DNA of 64,000 nt from Opitutus sp. GAS368 (GCA_945903465.1 CAMDOF010000009.1:28381-92380); one strand, 5' to 3'. Positions 35,445-45,209 are shown, counted from the first letter of the stretch. Program-made: numbers and translations. Notes: generated by a model from the sequence alone, not told the origin.

Positions 35445-37352
35445 ATGCCCTCACCCATCTTCGATTCACCCGAGGCCATTTATACCCTGCGCACAACCGC
35501 GGTGGGTCCGGCGGGCAAACTCCCGCTCGAACCCGCGCAGCTTCGTAGCATGGCCAGCGGCGATCTCTTCGGTTGGACCCAAAACGCCGGAATGGGCTGG
35601 TCACCCGCCGCCATGCTCGGAAAACAATTCCTCATCCTGAGCACGCAAGGTGGCATCCGTGCGCCGGACGGCTCGCCCATCGCGCTTGGTTATCACACCG
35701 GTCACTGGGAAGTCGGCCTGCTCATGGAAGAGGCCGCCCGCACCTTCACCGCGCACGGCGCGATTCCTTTTGCCGCCTACGTCAGCGACCCCTGCGATGG
35801 TCGCACCAACGGCACCGCAGGAATGCTCGACTCGCTCGCCTACCGCAACGATGCCGCCATCGTCTTCCGACGCCTCATCCGCTCACTCCCGACCCGCCGC
35901 GGCGTCCTCGGCGTGGCCACGTGTGACAAAGGCCTGCCAGCGATGCTGCTCGCCCTCGCGGGCTCGCCCGATCTGCCGACCATCCTCGTCCCGGGGGGCG
36001 TGACGCTCCTCTCCGAAGACGCCGAAGATACCGGCAAGGTCCAAACCCTCCCGACGCGTTTCGCCCGAGACGAAGTTACCCTCGAGCACGCGGCGGAGAT
36101 GGGTTGCAAGGCCTGCGGATCTCCGGGCGGCGGTTGCCAGTTTATGGGCACGGCCGCGACCAGCCAAGTCGTCGCCGAGGCGCTCGGGCTTACGCTCCCC
36201 CACGGCGCCCTCGCCCCCTCCGGAGCAGAAATCTGGCGTGACCTCGCCCGCCGCTCGGCCCTCGCGCTCCTCTCACTGGAAAAAGCTGGCGTCACTACCC
36301 GCGACCTGCTTTCCGACGACTCAATTCACAACGCCCTCGTCACTCACGCGGCGTTCGGCGGCTCCACCAATCTGACGCTCCACATTCCCGCTTTCGCCCA
36401 CGCGGCCGGACTGCGCCGGCCGACGGTCGACGACTGGGCCCGCATCAACCGCTCGGTCCCTCGCCTTGTCGACGTCCTCCCCAATGGCCCAAAACACTTT
36501 GCAACTGTGCAGGTCTTTCTCGCTGGCGGCGTCCCTGAGGTCATGCTCCATCTCCGCGCGGCCGGTCTGCTCAAGCTCGACGCTCGCACCGTCACTGGTC
36601 GCACCCTCGGCGAAAACCTCGCCTGGTGGGAGTCCTCCGAGCGCCGCCATTGCCTCCGCGAAAAACTCACGGCCCTGGATGGCATCAACCCGGACGACGT
36701 CATCATGTCGCCAACGCGCGCTCGCGAACGCGGGCTCACCAGTACGATCACGTTTCTCCGCGGAAATCTGGCCCCCGAAGGTGCTCTCGTAAAAAGCACC
36801 GCGATCGACCCCGAGGTGATCGGTGCCGACGGCGTTTACCTTCACGAAGGTCCCGCCCGGGTATTCACGACGGAGGCGCGAGCCATTGCCGCGCTCAAAG
36901 CTGGCAGCGTTAAAGCCGGCGATACCATGGTCCTCATCGGCCTCGGACCAGGCATCGGCATGCCAGAGACCTACCAAATTACCTCCGCCCTAAAATACGT
37001 GAAAGAGGGTAAACGGATCGCCCTTGTGACGGACGGACGTTTCTCCGGCGTCTCCACGGGAGCGTGCCTCGGGCACGTCAGTCCCGAAGCCTGGGCGGGC
37101 GGACCCATCGGCAAAGTCCGCAATGGGGATCTGATTCGTCTTCGCATCGATACGCGCACCCTGGAGGGCAGCGTGGACATTCTGGGCGTCCCCGCCGCCG
37201 AGTTCGCGGCGCGGACGCTGCACCCCGACCTCACGATGGATCCGCGAGTGCCCGCCGACACCCGCCTGTGGGCTGCTCTCCAAAATGCCAGCGGCGGGCC
37301 CTGGGGCGGCTGCATCTACGACGTTGATGCCATCGTCAAACGCCTCGGCTAA
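35445..37352 (+). CDS. IlvD/Edd-family dehydratase, YjhG/YagF type (sugar-acid dehydratase)
   Basis: A 635-residue protein of the IlvD/Edd superfamily with the cluster-binding cysteines in [15 protein letters not shown] and [13 protein letters not shown]. Length, N-terminus ([26 protein letters not shown]) and these motifs match the YjhG/YagF branch, known as D-xylonate dehydratases. The C-terminal half carries [24 protein letters not shown]. It would dehydrate an aldonate to a 2-keto-3-deoxy acid, the second step of the Weimberg pathway, upstream of the FAH-family enzyme. The specific aldonate is not determined. Confidence 0.93.
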   Translation: MPSPIFDSPEAIYTLRTTAVGPAGKLPLEPAQLRSMASGDLFGWTQNAGMGWSPAAMLGKQFLILSTQGGIRAPDGSPIALGYHTGHWEVGLLMEEAARTFTAHGAIPFAAYVSDPCDGRTNGTAGMLDSLAYRNDAAIVFRRLIRSLPTRRGVLGVATCDKGLPAMLLALAGSPDLPTILVPGGVTLLSEDAEDTGKVQTLPTRFARDEVTLEHAAEMGCKACGSPGGGCQFMGTAATSQVVAEALGLTLPHGALAPSGAEIWRDLARRSALALLSLEKAGVTTRDLLSDDSIHNALVTHAAFGGSTNLTLHIPAFAHAAGLRRPTVDDWARINRSVPRLVDVLPNGPKHFATVQVFLAGGVPEVMLHLRAAGLLKLDARTVTGRTLGENLAWWESSERRHCLREKLTALDGINPDDVIMSPTRARERGLTSTITFLRGNLAPEGALVKSTAIDPEVIGADGVYLHEGPARVFTTEARAIAALKAGSVKAGDTMVLIGLGPGIGMPETYQITSALKYVKEGKRIALVTDGRFSGVSTGACLGHVSPEAWAGGPIGKVRNGDLIRLRIDTRTLEGSVDILGVPAAEFAARTLHPDLTMDPRVPADTRLWAALQNASGGPWGGCIYDVDAIVKRLG

Positions 37353-37582
37353 ATTCCCGCCTTGGCACTCGGCTGATGCGAGTTCGCTTGAAGCAACCCG
37401 CGCGATTAAACCGCGCGGTACCTAAGCGGGAGATCGTAGGCTGAGGGCTGGCTCAAGTTCCCCTCCGTTTCGATGCGTCGCTGGAAACTCGAGATGCGCA
37501 GCACTGAAATAAAGATAACTGCTCAGGTTGATTCCCGGCCCTCACGAGCACCGATCACCTCTGGCGCGGTGACCAAAGTGGT

Positions 37583-37602
37583 CCGCACAGTCCACTGTGC
37601 GG
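37583..37602. repeat. Perfect 9-bp inverted repeat
   Basis: The sequence CCGCACAGT-CC-ACTGTGCGG is a perfect 9-base palindrome with a 2-base centre. The left arm core CCGCACAG recurs 43 bases downstream at 37626-37633, followed by CGGACTG. The surrounding GTGG...CCAC can fold in an alternative way. It may be a REP-like unit or an end of the decayed mobile element next to it. Confidence 0.7.
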
Positions 37603-37619
37603 CTCTCAGTCAGGAGACG

Positions 37620-38100
37620 CCCCTTCCGCACAGCGGACTGGGCGGACCCTTTCGCCGACATCCCCGGCGTTCTTGCGCGCGGTGGAAATATAAGCGGCGG
37701 ATGCGGCAGAGCACCTTGGCGCCGTCTTCGCTGCGGAACAGACCCGCTATTTTCTGCTGGACCTGCAAGCATCCTGATAGCGCGCTGGGCTTAGTTGTTA
37801 TCGAATGGGACCCTGGAGTCCGGAGGAAGGCCAGGACTTGGGATCGGTGCTTGTCGAGACGCTCGATTAGATTCCTGGGCTTGGATTTTTTCTGTGGGCC
37901 GCGTTTCTTCGCCCGGGCTGACGGGGCCAGAGGATTTTGGCGGTGGGCGTCCTCGATGATGGCCTCGTAGCGCCGCTTGAAAGTTCGCACTTGGACGTGG
38001 GAGAGAGCGGTCGCGTCCGGCCCCACTCGCTAGGCTCGGTCTGCAAAGTCCCGATCAACGCGAGGCCCCCCACCCAACTTCCCGGCCTTAAATCACCATG
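37620..38100 (-). pseudogene. Decayed IS66-family transposase fragment
   Basis: On the minus strand, pieces of the IS66 transposase C-terminal region can be read in changing frames: L-I-G-T-L (near 38065), RRYEAIIEDAHRQNP, NLIERLDKHRSQVLAFL, then V-P-F-D-N-N followed by a TAA at 37791-37793 where the family has a Gln or Glu, A-Q-R-A-I-R-M-L, QQKIAGLFRSEDGAKVLCRIR and finally Y-I-S-T-A-R-K-N-A-G in a third frame. At least three frame changes and one nonsense codon make it non-functional. It lies between the dehydratase and lacI genes, suggesting an old insertion in this cluster. Confidence 0.85.
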
Positions 38101-38205
38101 CTTTCCTCCTTGGGCGCCTGCCACCACCACGCGCCACAAGGATTTCGCCAGCACCGGCACCTGGCGCCCGCTTGCGCCCACGCTGTTTTCAGGACGTCCT
38201 CAGGA

Positions 38206-39231
38206 ATGCCTTTCGTCTCATGTACCATGAAGGAAGTCGCCGACCGGGCGGGTGTGCACCCGGCCACGGTTTCGCGCGCGCTCCGCCACGATGCCCGCAT
38301 TACACCCGGCCAGCGCAAAAAAATCCTCCAACTCGCAAAAGAGATGGGTTACCGCAAAAACCCCCTGATCGCGGCTCTGATGAGCGCACGCCGCACCGGG
38401 CGGCCCAGCACCCACCACGCGACGCTTGCCTTCATCACCCATTATCCCGCGGAGCGCCGCGCATTTTTTCAGAACGAATTCGGCCACTTGCTGGCCGGCG
38501 CGCGCGATCGTGCCCAGGCCCAGAGTTATCGCATCGAGGAGATTAACATCCACCCGCCCAGTCTGACTACCGCACGGATCACCGACATCTTGCACAGCCG
38601 CGGGATCCATGGCGCCGTCGTGGCGCCCCTTCACTCCATCCACGAAACCTTTCGTTTCGATTGGACGCAATTCTCCGCGGTTGCCATCGGATTTTCCTTT
38701 CAGCGCCTGCCGGTGAACCGAGTCGCGCACAACCACTACAACGGCCTCAGCAGCGCCGTCCATGCCTGCCGCGCCGCTGGGCGCACCCGACTGGGTCTGG
38801 TTGTACCGCAACGGGTCCACGAGAAAGTCGAAAAGCGCTGGCTCGCGGCGATGTTGGTCGATCAAGCGGAAACCCCCGGTGAGCACGTGCCGCCGCTCGT
38901 GCTCGCCGAGGGGGCGGAGGAAGCTTTTTTCGACTGGTTCCATCGGCACCGCCCGGAGGCGCTCCTCGGCCCTCACCCGGTTCGGCTCAAAGAGTGGCTG
39001 CAGCAAATCGGCGGCGGCGCGCGCACCACTGCCATCGTAAGTCTGGATCGGCGACCCCGCGACCGCGGGGTCGCGGGGATCAATCAAAATTATCCGCAGA
39101 TCGGCGCGACGGCGGTCGACACCGTCATCGGCATGCTCAATCGCAACGAGCAAGGGCTGCCGGCAAATCCTGCCACGTTGCTGATCGACGGCACGTGGGT
39201 ACCCGCGGGCTCGCTGCGGCCGCTTACTTGA
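38206..39231 (+). CDS. LacI-family transcriptional regulator
   Basis: The start ATG 38206 gives 341 residues. The N-terminal helix-turn-helix and hinge are TMKEVADRAGVHPATVSRALRHD, followed by the G-Y-R-K-N-P-L-I-A-A-L-M segment shared with the other LacI protein of this window. The effector domain is of periplasmic-binding-protein type (RGIHGAVVAPL, AVAIGFSFQ, RLGLVVPQRV, ending LIDGTWVPAGSL). It probably controls the adjacent oxidative sugar-acid cluster. The effector is unknown. ATG 38227 is an alternative start. The 3' end overlaps the convergent SGNH hydrolase gene by 8 bases. Confidence 0.92.
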   Translation: MPFVSCTMKEVADRAGVHPATVSRALRHDARITPGQRKKILQLAKEMGYRKNPLIAALMSARRTGRPSTHHATLAFITHYPAERRAFFQNEFGHLLAGARDRAQAQSYRIEEINIHPPSLTTARITDILHSRGIHGAVVAPLHSIHETFRFDWTQFSAVAIGFSFQRLPVNRVAHNHYNGLSSAVHACRAAGRTRLGLVVPQRVHEKVEKRWLAAMLVDQAETPGEHVPPLVLAEGAEEAFFDWFHRHRPEALLGPHPVRLKEWLQQIGGGARTTAIVSLDRRPRDRGVAGINQNYPQIGATAVDTVIGMLNRNEQGLPANPATLLIDGTWVPAGSLRPLT

Positions 39232-39955
39232 CGGTTGGCTCGGCGTTAACTTCCGCCCAAAGCCGCGTAAGGACGGGCTTGATGATCTCGGTGAACGCCA
39301 GGTAGGTCGACGGCTGAAAGTGGAGTTTATCTTTCACGTATAATTCTAATTTAGGCGCACCCGAAGCATCAACGAGCGCGGGGTTGATATCGATGAAGGT
39401 GTGATGGGGCGTCGCGGCGCAATAAGCGCGGACCAAGGCGTTGTAATGATCCACCTGCTCCCAGCGCGCCACGCGATCAGGCGAGCGGGTACTTGAAACA
39501 AAAACCAACCGCGTCCCCGGCCGCGCAGCCAGCGTCTTTCCCGAGAAGGTTCGAAACCGCGCGAAGATCGCCGCCGGATCCTCGGGAACGCTGCCCGCCT
39601 TGAGGTCGTTGCTGCCGCAATAATAAACCACGATCTTCGGTGCGTAGACGGGAATCAATTGATCAAATCGCGACACTTGATCCGCCGTGCGGGAACCGCC
39701 AAAGGCCCGGTTCAAAGCCGGCAGCGGGGCCATGTGTTCAGGCACGGCGCCCCATTGACGAAAAATACTGCTGCCCACAAAGAGAATTCCACCCTTCATC
39801 GGCGGCTTTACCCGGTCTTCCTCAGCGAACGCTTTAAAGGATGGCTCGTATTGCGCCCAACGTTTCGCCGCTTCGTCTTCCGCCCCACCAACCCGCACCA
39901 CCCCCCATGCGCCCAATGCCAGCCAAAAACCCACCGATCGAATCATTTTAATCAT
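39224..39955 (-). CDS. Secreted SGNH/GDSL-like hydrolase
   Basis: The ATG at 39955 gives 243 residues with a signal peptide (MIKMIRSVGFWLALGAWGVV...GGA). The SGNH blocks are visible: block I F-V-G-S-S-I-F-R-Q-W with nucleophile Ser63, block II FGGSRTAD, block III YYCGSNDL (Asn), and a late D-K-L-H-F-Q with the Asp-x-x-His pair. Family members are esterases or acetyl-xylan-type deacetylases acting on carbohydrates or lipids. It lies 40 bases downstream of madM on the same strand, possibly in one transcript, although its function is unrelated to malonate. Confidence 0.88.
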   Translation of the reverse strand: MIKMIRSVGFWLALGAWGVVRVGGAEDEAAKRWAQYEPSFKAFAEEDRVKPPMKGGILFVGSSIFRQWGAVPEHMAPLPALNRAFGGSRTADQVSRFDQLIPVYAPKIVVYYCGSNDLKAGSVPEDPAAIFARFRTFSGKTLAARPGTRLVFVSSTRSPDRVARWEQVDHYNALVRAYCAATPHHTFIDINPALVDASGAPKLELYVKDKLHFQPSTYLAFTEIIKPVLTRLWAEVNAEPTVK

Positions 39956-39995
39956 AAAATTATTTCGGCTGAGGCTGCGATCGATCGGTTTCCGA

Positions 39996-40763
39996 TTAAC
40001 CGGGGAAGAGCCAACGCGTCGCCAGAAAGAGCACGGAGGGCGCCAGAAAGCAGCCAAGCCCCGTGTAAAAAGTGGCGGCCATCACACCATAAGGAACCAA
40101 CTTGGGATCCGTCGCCGCCAGGCCGGCCGAGACGCCGCTGTTGGTCCCGAGGGTACCGCCGTAAATCATCGCCGTGTGCGGATTATCGAGTCCGATCGCC
40201 TTGGCGATGAGCGGCGTCACGATCATCACCAAAATCGCCTTCACTAATCCCGCCGCAATACTCAGCGCCATCACTTCCGAGCTCGCTCCGAGCGCAGCAC
40301 CCGTAACCGGACCCACAATATAGGTGACCGCGCCGGCGCCAATGGTCGTGAGACTCACGGGATCCCGGTAGCCAAAGGCGAACGCCACGCCCACTCCGCA
40401 GATAAACGAAACCGTCACCCCTGCAAATAACGACAGCACCACCGGTAACCCGGATTTCTTCAAATCATCAAAACTCGCGCCATACGCTGTCGCCACGATG
40501 GAAAAATCCCGCAACATCGCGCCTCCCAAGAGTCCGATGCCGGCAAACGCCGGCAGATCGGCGATGCCACTTTTTCCACCTGAAAAACGCCCGCCCACGT
40601 AGGCCAATAAGAGGCCGCCAAAAATCGCGATTGCCGACCCGTGCAGCCGGCCTCGGGTGAGTCGCGCCGAGAGCACATAGGAAATCCCGATCAGCGCGCC
40701 GACCACAATAAAGCCGGTGAGCAGACCATTCCGGATGAGAGCTTGATGAATCAAGTCCATCAT
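39996..40763 (-). CDS. madM: Malonate transporter subunit MadM
   Basis: A 255-residue polytopic membrane protein with about nine helices and the MadM hallmarks FAGIGLLGGAMLRDFSIVATAYGASF and MIYGGTLGTNSGVSAGLAATDPKL. Together with MadL it forms the Na+:malonate symporter known from Malonomonas. The gene starts four bases inside the end of madL (ATGA overlap), showing translational coupling. ATG 40763 and the next codon are both Met; either may be used. Confidence 0.95.
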   Translation of the reverse strand: MMDLIHQALIRNGLLTGFIVVGALIGISYVLSARLTRGRLHGSAIAIFGGLLLAYVGGRFSGGKSGIADLPAFAGIGLLGGAMLRDFSIVATAYGASFDDLKKSGLPVVLSLFAGVTVSFICGVGVAFAFGYRDPVSLTTIGAGAVTYIVGPVTGAALGASSEVMALSIAAGLVKAILVMIVTPLIAKAIGLDNPHTAMIYGGTLGTNSGVSAGLAATDPKLVPYGVMAATFYTGLGCFLAPSVLFLATRWLFPG

Positions 40764-41134
40764 GAGCCACCCTCCCGCTTGCCCCGACCGATTCGCGCGA
40801 TCACCGGCACGAGCGCAAAACTAAATACCACCCCAATGCTGCCCGCCAAAAAGGCCAACGGCCCACCCTTGAGCGCACCCACCACATTCTGCTGCGCCGC
40901 CATCGCCACCACGATCGGAATATACATCCCGCTCCAAAAAATCACGCCGCTCGCCGACACGGGCTTAAACCCTCCTCGCTTGGTCAGAGCATCCGTTAAA
41001 ACCAGCAATAAAATCATCGAGAAACCGACGCCGCCCACGTTGGCTTTTACCCCCAAGAGGAGCCCGAGCGTATCGCCCACGACCAGCCCGAGCAATGCAC
41101 AGAAGGCGAGGAGCGCGACACCGTAAATGATCAT
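40760..41134 (-). CDS. madL: Malonate transporter subunit MadL
   Basis: A 124-residue integral membrane protein starting with MIIYGVALLAFCALLGLVVG and carrying LLGVKANVGGVGFSMILLLVLTDAL and FWSGMYIPIVVAMAAQQNVVGAL, the diagnostic MadL segments. There are four predicted helices. The start is ATG 41134, four bases after the matB stop, and the stop overlaps the madM start. Longer frames upstream run into matB in another phase and are not real. It acts with MadM in malonate import across the inner membrane. Confidence 0.95.
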   Translation of the reverse strand: MIIYGVALLAFCALLGLVVGDTLGLLLGVKANVGGVGFSMILLLVLTDALTKRGGFKPVSASGVIFWSGMYIPIVVAMAAQQNVVGALKGGPLAFLAGSIGVVFSFALVPVIARIGRGKREGGS

Positions 41135-41138
41135 AGAG

Positions 41139-42617
41139 TCAACCCGGCCAGGCCGGGAGCAGCCGCTTCTGCACTTTACCCAGAGCGGTTCGGGGTAGCG
41201 CGTCGACGCGGACAAATCCTTTCGGTTGCTTGAAGGAAGCGAGTTGCGAGCGCAGGTACGCCACCGTCGCCGCTTCGTCAAATTGCGCCGCATCCACCGC
41301 GACATAGGCGACCGGGACTTCACCCCGAACCGGATCGGCGACGCCAATGACGGTCGCTTCGCGGACACCAGGTCGCTCGAGGAGCAATTCTTCAATTTCG
41401 CGCGGATAAATGTTAAAGCCGCCCGAAATGATGAGATCGCTGCGTCGTCCTTGCAGCGTGATGTATCCGTCCGGCGCGCACACGCCGATGTCTCCCGTCC
41501 GAAACCAACCGTCGCGCCACGCGGCCGCCGTCGCCTCTGGCCGGCGCCAATAACCCGCACAGACATTCGGGCCTTTCACCCAAACCTCACCCGTCGTGCC
41601 CGGGGGAACCAACGTTTCGGCCTCATCGCAAATCCGCACCGCCACGTGCGCCAGCGGCAGGCCCACCGTGCCCGGCCGACGTTCACCCGCGTACGGATTA
41701 CCCACATTCATCAGCGTCTCCGTCATGCCATAACGCTCCAAAATTACCGAACCATAAAGCTGGCGGAATTTTTCGTGAATATCAGCCGGCAACGGCGCCG
41801 AACCGGACACCGCCAGGCGCAGCCGGCCGCCAATCGCCCGCGCCACCTCTGGCGGAAGTTCGAGCATGCGAATAAACATGGCCGGAACCCCAAAGAAGAG
41901 CGTGGGCCGATATTCGTCGAACCATTGCGCGGCCTTCGCGTGTTCGAAGCGCTCGAACAACCGCAAATGACATCCGCTAAAAAGCCAGCCATGCAGCCCA
42001 TTCGCGAGACCGTGCACATGGAAAAGCGGCAGCGCCGCGAGATAACGATCCGCGGAGGTAATCGCCCAGGCGGTCACCAGCGTGAGCCCATTCGTGGCAA
42101 AATTCCCCTGAGTCAGCACCGCTCCCTTCGAAGCCCCCGTCGTCCCCGAGGTATAAATCAAAGCCATCGGCGTATCGGCGTCGGCCGGCACGGCCCACCG
42201 CGTGCTCGCCTGAGCGCTCGCCGCCACCGCCAGCGCGTCCACATCCCAGATGGCCACACCGGGCGGAATGAAACCGGCCAAATCACCCGAGGTCACCACC
42301 GCGGTCGGAGCCGCATCCGCGAGAATGTGCGTCAACTCCCGCTCTCGGTAGAGCACGTTGACGGGGACTATGATCAGACCGAGCTTAACTCCCGCCAACC
42401 ACAGATCGATCACCTCCAGCCGATTTTGTAAAAAAAAGGCAAGGCGATCCCCGCGCTGGAGACCGCGCGCGCGCAGGGCGTGCGCGAGTTGATTGCTGCG
42501 CAGTTCAAGTTCACCAAAAGTGAAGTCGACGACCCCGCCACCCACCCGATCACACGTCACGGCCGACTGCCCGGCACGGGAAATTAACGAAACATCAAAA
42601 AGGGGCAGAAGAGACAT
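41139..42617 (-). CDS. matB: Malonyl-CoA synthetase (MatB, AMP-forming)
   Basis: A 492-residue ANL-family enzyme with P-loop Y-T-S-G-T-T-G-A-S-K-G, A8 motif Y-G-M-T-E-T, GWFRTGDIGVCAPDGY and the catalytic Lys in T-A-L-G-K-V-Q-K. The acyl pocket and length match MatB, and linkage to madLM gives strong support for malonate as substrate. It converts malonate, ATP and CoA to malonyl-CoA. No malonyl-CoA decarboxylase (matA) or regulator (matR) is adjacent, so the product may go to fatty acid synthesis or to a decarboxylase elsewhere. Confidence 0.95.
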   Translation of the reverse strand: MSLLPLFDVSLISRAGQSAVTCDRVGGGVVDFTFGELELRSNQLAHALRARGLQRGDRLAFFLQNRLEVIDLWLAGVKLGLIIVPVNVLYRERELTHILADAAPTAVVTSGDLAGFIPPGVAIWDVDALAVAASAQASTRWAVPADADTPMALIYTSGTTGASKGAVLTQGNFATNGLTLVTAWAITSADRYLAALPLFHVHGLANGLHGWLFSGCHLRLFERFEHAKAAQWFDEYRPTLFFGVPAMFIRMLELPPEVARAIGGRLRLAVSGSAPLPADIHEKFRQLYGSVILERYGMTETLMNVGNPYAGERRPGTVGLPLAHVAVRICDEAETLVPPGTTGEVWVKGPNVCAGYWRRPEATAAAWRDGWFRTGDIGVCAPDGYITLQGRRSDLIISGGFNIYPREIEELLLERPGVREATVIGVADPVRGEVPVAYVAVDAAQFDEAATVAYLRSQLASFKQPKGFVRVDALPRTALGKVQKRLLPAWPG

Positions 42618-42833
42618 CGATGACTAGATATAAAATTGGATTTTTAATCTCCGCCAGACGCAGGCGGTAAACTATGCCCACCGAGATTCATTACCGCCGC
42701 GCGGATGACGAGCGGGAAATTAACCATTCCCAAGCAAAAAAAGGCTTGGATCCCGTGCTCGTGTCGCCACTGGGTCCGTGCCGTGGCCCGCTGGGCGGAC
42801 CGCGCCGCGGCAGAAAGGCAACCGTTCCCGTGC

Positions 42834-45065
42834 TCAGAAGCGGCTACCGAGCGAAAACGACGTCGTGCGCGGGGCCCCGCGCGTCTGGAACCCCTCCCAG
42901 TATTGGATATCGGTTACGTTTTGCTGCCGGACCGAGAAGCTTACTTTTTTTCTAAAAATCGTCGTGCGATAAGCAATGCTCGCATCCTGCCGCGTGAAGC
43001 CCGGCACAGTGGGCCGGCGGCTGTCGCGAAAGACAACACTATGAGTCAGCGTGAGCCCCTTCAAGATGCTGCCGGGGAGATCATATTTATGAAAAAAGCT
43101 CCACGATTCGCGTCCGGGACCTTGCGAAACCGGACCACCCACCGAGGCTGGGTTCGCCTTATTGGCGGTCACGAAGGCGTGCAGATTCGTGTAGGTCGCG
43201 GCTATTTGATAACCCTCCGCGACCTTGATCATGAGATCGGACTCCCAACCGCGCGAGCGCGCGGAGACATCTTGAATACTCCGGTTGCCAGTGACAACCA
43301 GGGGATCGAGACCAGCCGCAATGATATCAGACGCATTAGCTTGGCGCTGCCCATTGATCTGATCGATCTGAAAACCAGCGGCATTGAAGTAGATGCGATT
43401 CTGCAACCACGCCGTCTTGACGCCGACATCGTAGCCCTTGCCCTCAATCTGCTGGTCCAGAGGTTTGCCAAACATATCAATCGCACTCACGGGAACGCCG
43501 GCAAACGAACGGCTGATAGAGGAGTAGAGCGAAACCGCCTCATTGAGACGATACACACCCCCGACGGTGGGCGAGTTGGCGTTCTCAGAAACCTTTTGGT
43601 AACGGCCGAGCGCGTCGGTCGCAATCGGGTTGCGATTGATGATGGTGCCCTCGTCGTGCCGGACGCCAATCATCAGGTGGGCGCGCTCTTGCCAGGCGCC
43701 GATCACGTTCGTCAGTGAAACCCCGCGCCTTCGCGCATGGGCGTGCAGGCGCGTATTGGGAAGCGTGTACCGTGACATCTCCAACATCTGAACCCAGGCG
43801 GGTTGCTCGGTCGCACCGAAAACATAGGGGGTGAGCGCCGGCGTATTGTCGCGGATCCGAATGTCGTCGGTATCAATATACTCGGCGCCGAGGATCGCTT
43901 GGTGAGAAAGGCCGCCGTACTTGAATTTGCCGACGAGATCGGCTTGTGCGGTGTAGGTGTTGACGGTTTCGTCATCGTTGGTCGACGAGAGTGCGTCGGT
44001 ACTGGGAATGGTCAGGCCGTTCAGCACGCGGGTAGTAATTTGGGTCCCACTGAGACGGCGGTCCACGCGGTGCATGCGCGTGAAATTTCCGCTGACGCGC
44101 AGGGAGACCATTGAGTTGAAGCGATGCTCAATTTGGTGACCGCCACGGAAGATATGCTCGGTCCGGCGGTTATTGGGCCCGAGCGGATTGAACTCCCACG
44201 GGATGAACGTACCATTAAGATTCAGACCATTAATGGCCCCGTTGCCATGCCAAGTGAGCGCCGCGAGCGGAGACGAACTGGCTACCGTACTCCGCGGGGA
44301 GGGTGGATTGGCCAGATAATCGAAATATTCGATATTGGCGTTATAGCGGGTCTGGTCGGAAAACTTGAAAGACACTGCTCCGTAGTAAACAGACCGGTTA
44401 GACCATGCGAATTGCTGCCAGCCGTCGCCGGCCTGGCGCACCAAGACCAAGCGCGTGGCGAGGCGACGGTTAATCGGCAGGGAAACGTCAACCTCGCCAC
44501 GGCGCATGCCCCAAGAATCGCCCCGCAGATTCACGGAGGTTTCCGCGCGGGAGCGAGGCACTTTGGTAATTGCGTTGATCATACCGCCGGGTTCCGAGAC
44601 ACCCGCGAGCAGCGAGCTGGGGCCCTTTAATACCTCAACACGATCCACCGTAGCGGAGTCATACAGCATGCCCGCAAACGGCTCGCGCTGACCGTTGCGG
44701 TAGGGCTTATTTTGCCGGAACCCACGAACTTGGTAGGTGTTGCTATCGTTGGTCTGATCTTGGCCGCCCACGTTGGTGATGCCGCTCATGTAGTCGGTCG
44801 CATCCGTGAGCGTGAGCGCGCCAATATCACTGAGAAACTCGCTCGTCATGATCTGCATCGAGCGAGGCAAATCGCGGAGATCGAGGTTGGTTCGCGTGCC
44901 GGAAAGTGTATTGGACGCGAGCCAACCATCGGACGTACCGGCGACATTAAACTCGGCTAAGACGATGGTTTCCTCCGTCGTCGGCTTGGCCGGCAAATCC
45001 GCTCCGGGCAAGAGTGGGCTGAACCATGTCGCCGCGAACACCGCCGGCCAGAGCAATCGGGTCAT
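42834..45065 (-). CDS. TonB-dependent receptor of the PUL (distal copy)
   Basis: A 743-residue receptor. The start at ATG 45065 gives a signal peptide (MTRLLWPAVFAATWFSPLLPGA) and follows a GGAA box; ATG 45077 is an alternative. A TonB-box-like segment E-T-I-V-L-A-E-F-N-V follows at once, then a plug with DRVEVLKGPSSLLAGVSEPGGMINAITK and a barrel ending in FSLGSRF with C-terminal Phe. It is in the siderophore-receptor-like branch by motif, but in this neighbourhood a glycan ligand is more likely. It is the last gene of the co-directional PUL and is 216 bases upstream of matB on the same strand. Confidence 0.93.
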   Translation of the reverse strand: MTRLLWPAVFAATWFSPLLPGADLPAKPTTEETIVLAEFNVAGTSDGWLASNTLSGTRTNLDLRDLPRSMQIMTSEFLSDIGALTLTDATDYMSGITNVGGQDQTNDSNTYQVRGFRQNKPYRNGQREPFAGMLYDSATVDRVEVLKGPSSLLAGVSEPGGMINAITKVPRSRAETSVNLRGDSWGMRRGEVDVSLPINRRLATRLVLVRQAGDGWQQFAWSNRSVYYGAVSFKFSDQTRYNANIEYFDYLANPPSPRSTVASSSPLAALTWHGNGAINGLNLNGTFIPWEFNPLGPNNRRTEHIFRGGHQIEHRFNSMVSLRVSGNFTRMHRVDRRLSGTQITTRVLNGLTIPSTDALSSTNDDETVNTYTAQADLVGKFKYGGLSHQAILGAEYIDTDDIRIRDNTPALTPYVFGATEQPAWVQMLEMSRYTLPNTRLHAHARRRGVSLTNVIGAWQERAHLMIGVRHDEGTIINRNPIATDALGRYQKVSENANSPTVGGVYRLNEAVSLYSSISRSFAGVPVSAIDMFGKPLDQQIEGKGYDVGVKTAWLQNRIYFNAAGFQIDQINGQRQANASDIIAAGLDPLVVTGNRSIQDVSARSRGWESDLMIKVAEGYQIAATYTNLHAFVTANKANPASVGGPVSQGPGRESWSFFHKYDLPGSILKGLTLTHSVVFRDSRRPTVPGFTRQDASIAYRTTIFRKKVSFSVRQQNVTDIQYWEGFQTRGAPRTTSFSLGSRF

Positions 45066-45209
45066 TGGGATTTCCATAGGATAGACCAACCTAACAAAGC
45101 ACCCGCTTTGATCAAGGCGCCCTTCATGCACACCGTTGCACCCTCTCCCACTAGACGAGAAAATTCCCCGAGGCCCTGCCACCACGCGCCGCCGGCCTGA
45201 AACGGCAGA

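Larger units (their letters stand above)
37353..38205. other. Intergenic region with a hairpin, a perfect palindrome and an IS66 relic
   Basis: This 850-base stretch separates the YjhG-type dehydratase from its LacI regulator. It contains a GC hairpin shortly after the stop (near 37401-37422), a 20-base palindrome at 37583-37602 and a decayed IS66 transposase fragment on the minus strand (37620-38100). No intact plus-strand gene was recognised. The promoter for lacI should lie in the last 100 bases. Confidence 0.6.

Noticed and set aside
37473..37970. 165-codon plus-strand frame between dehydratase and lacI
   Set aside because: Opposite the IS66 relic, whose minus-strand motifs explain the region better.
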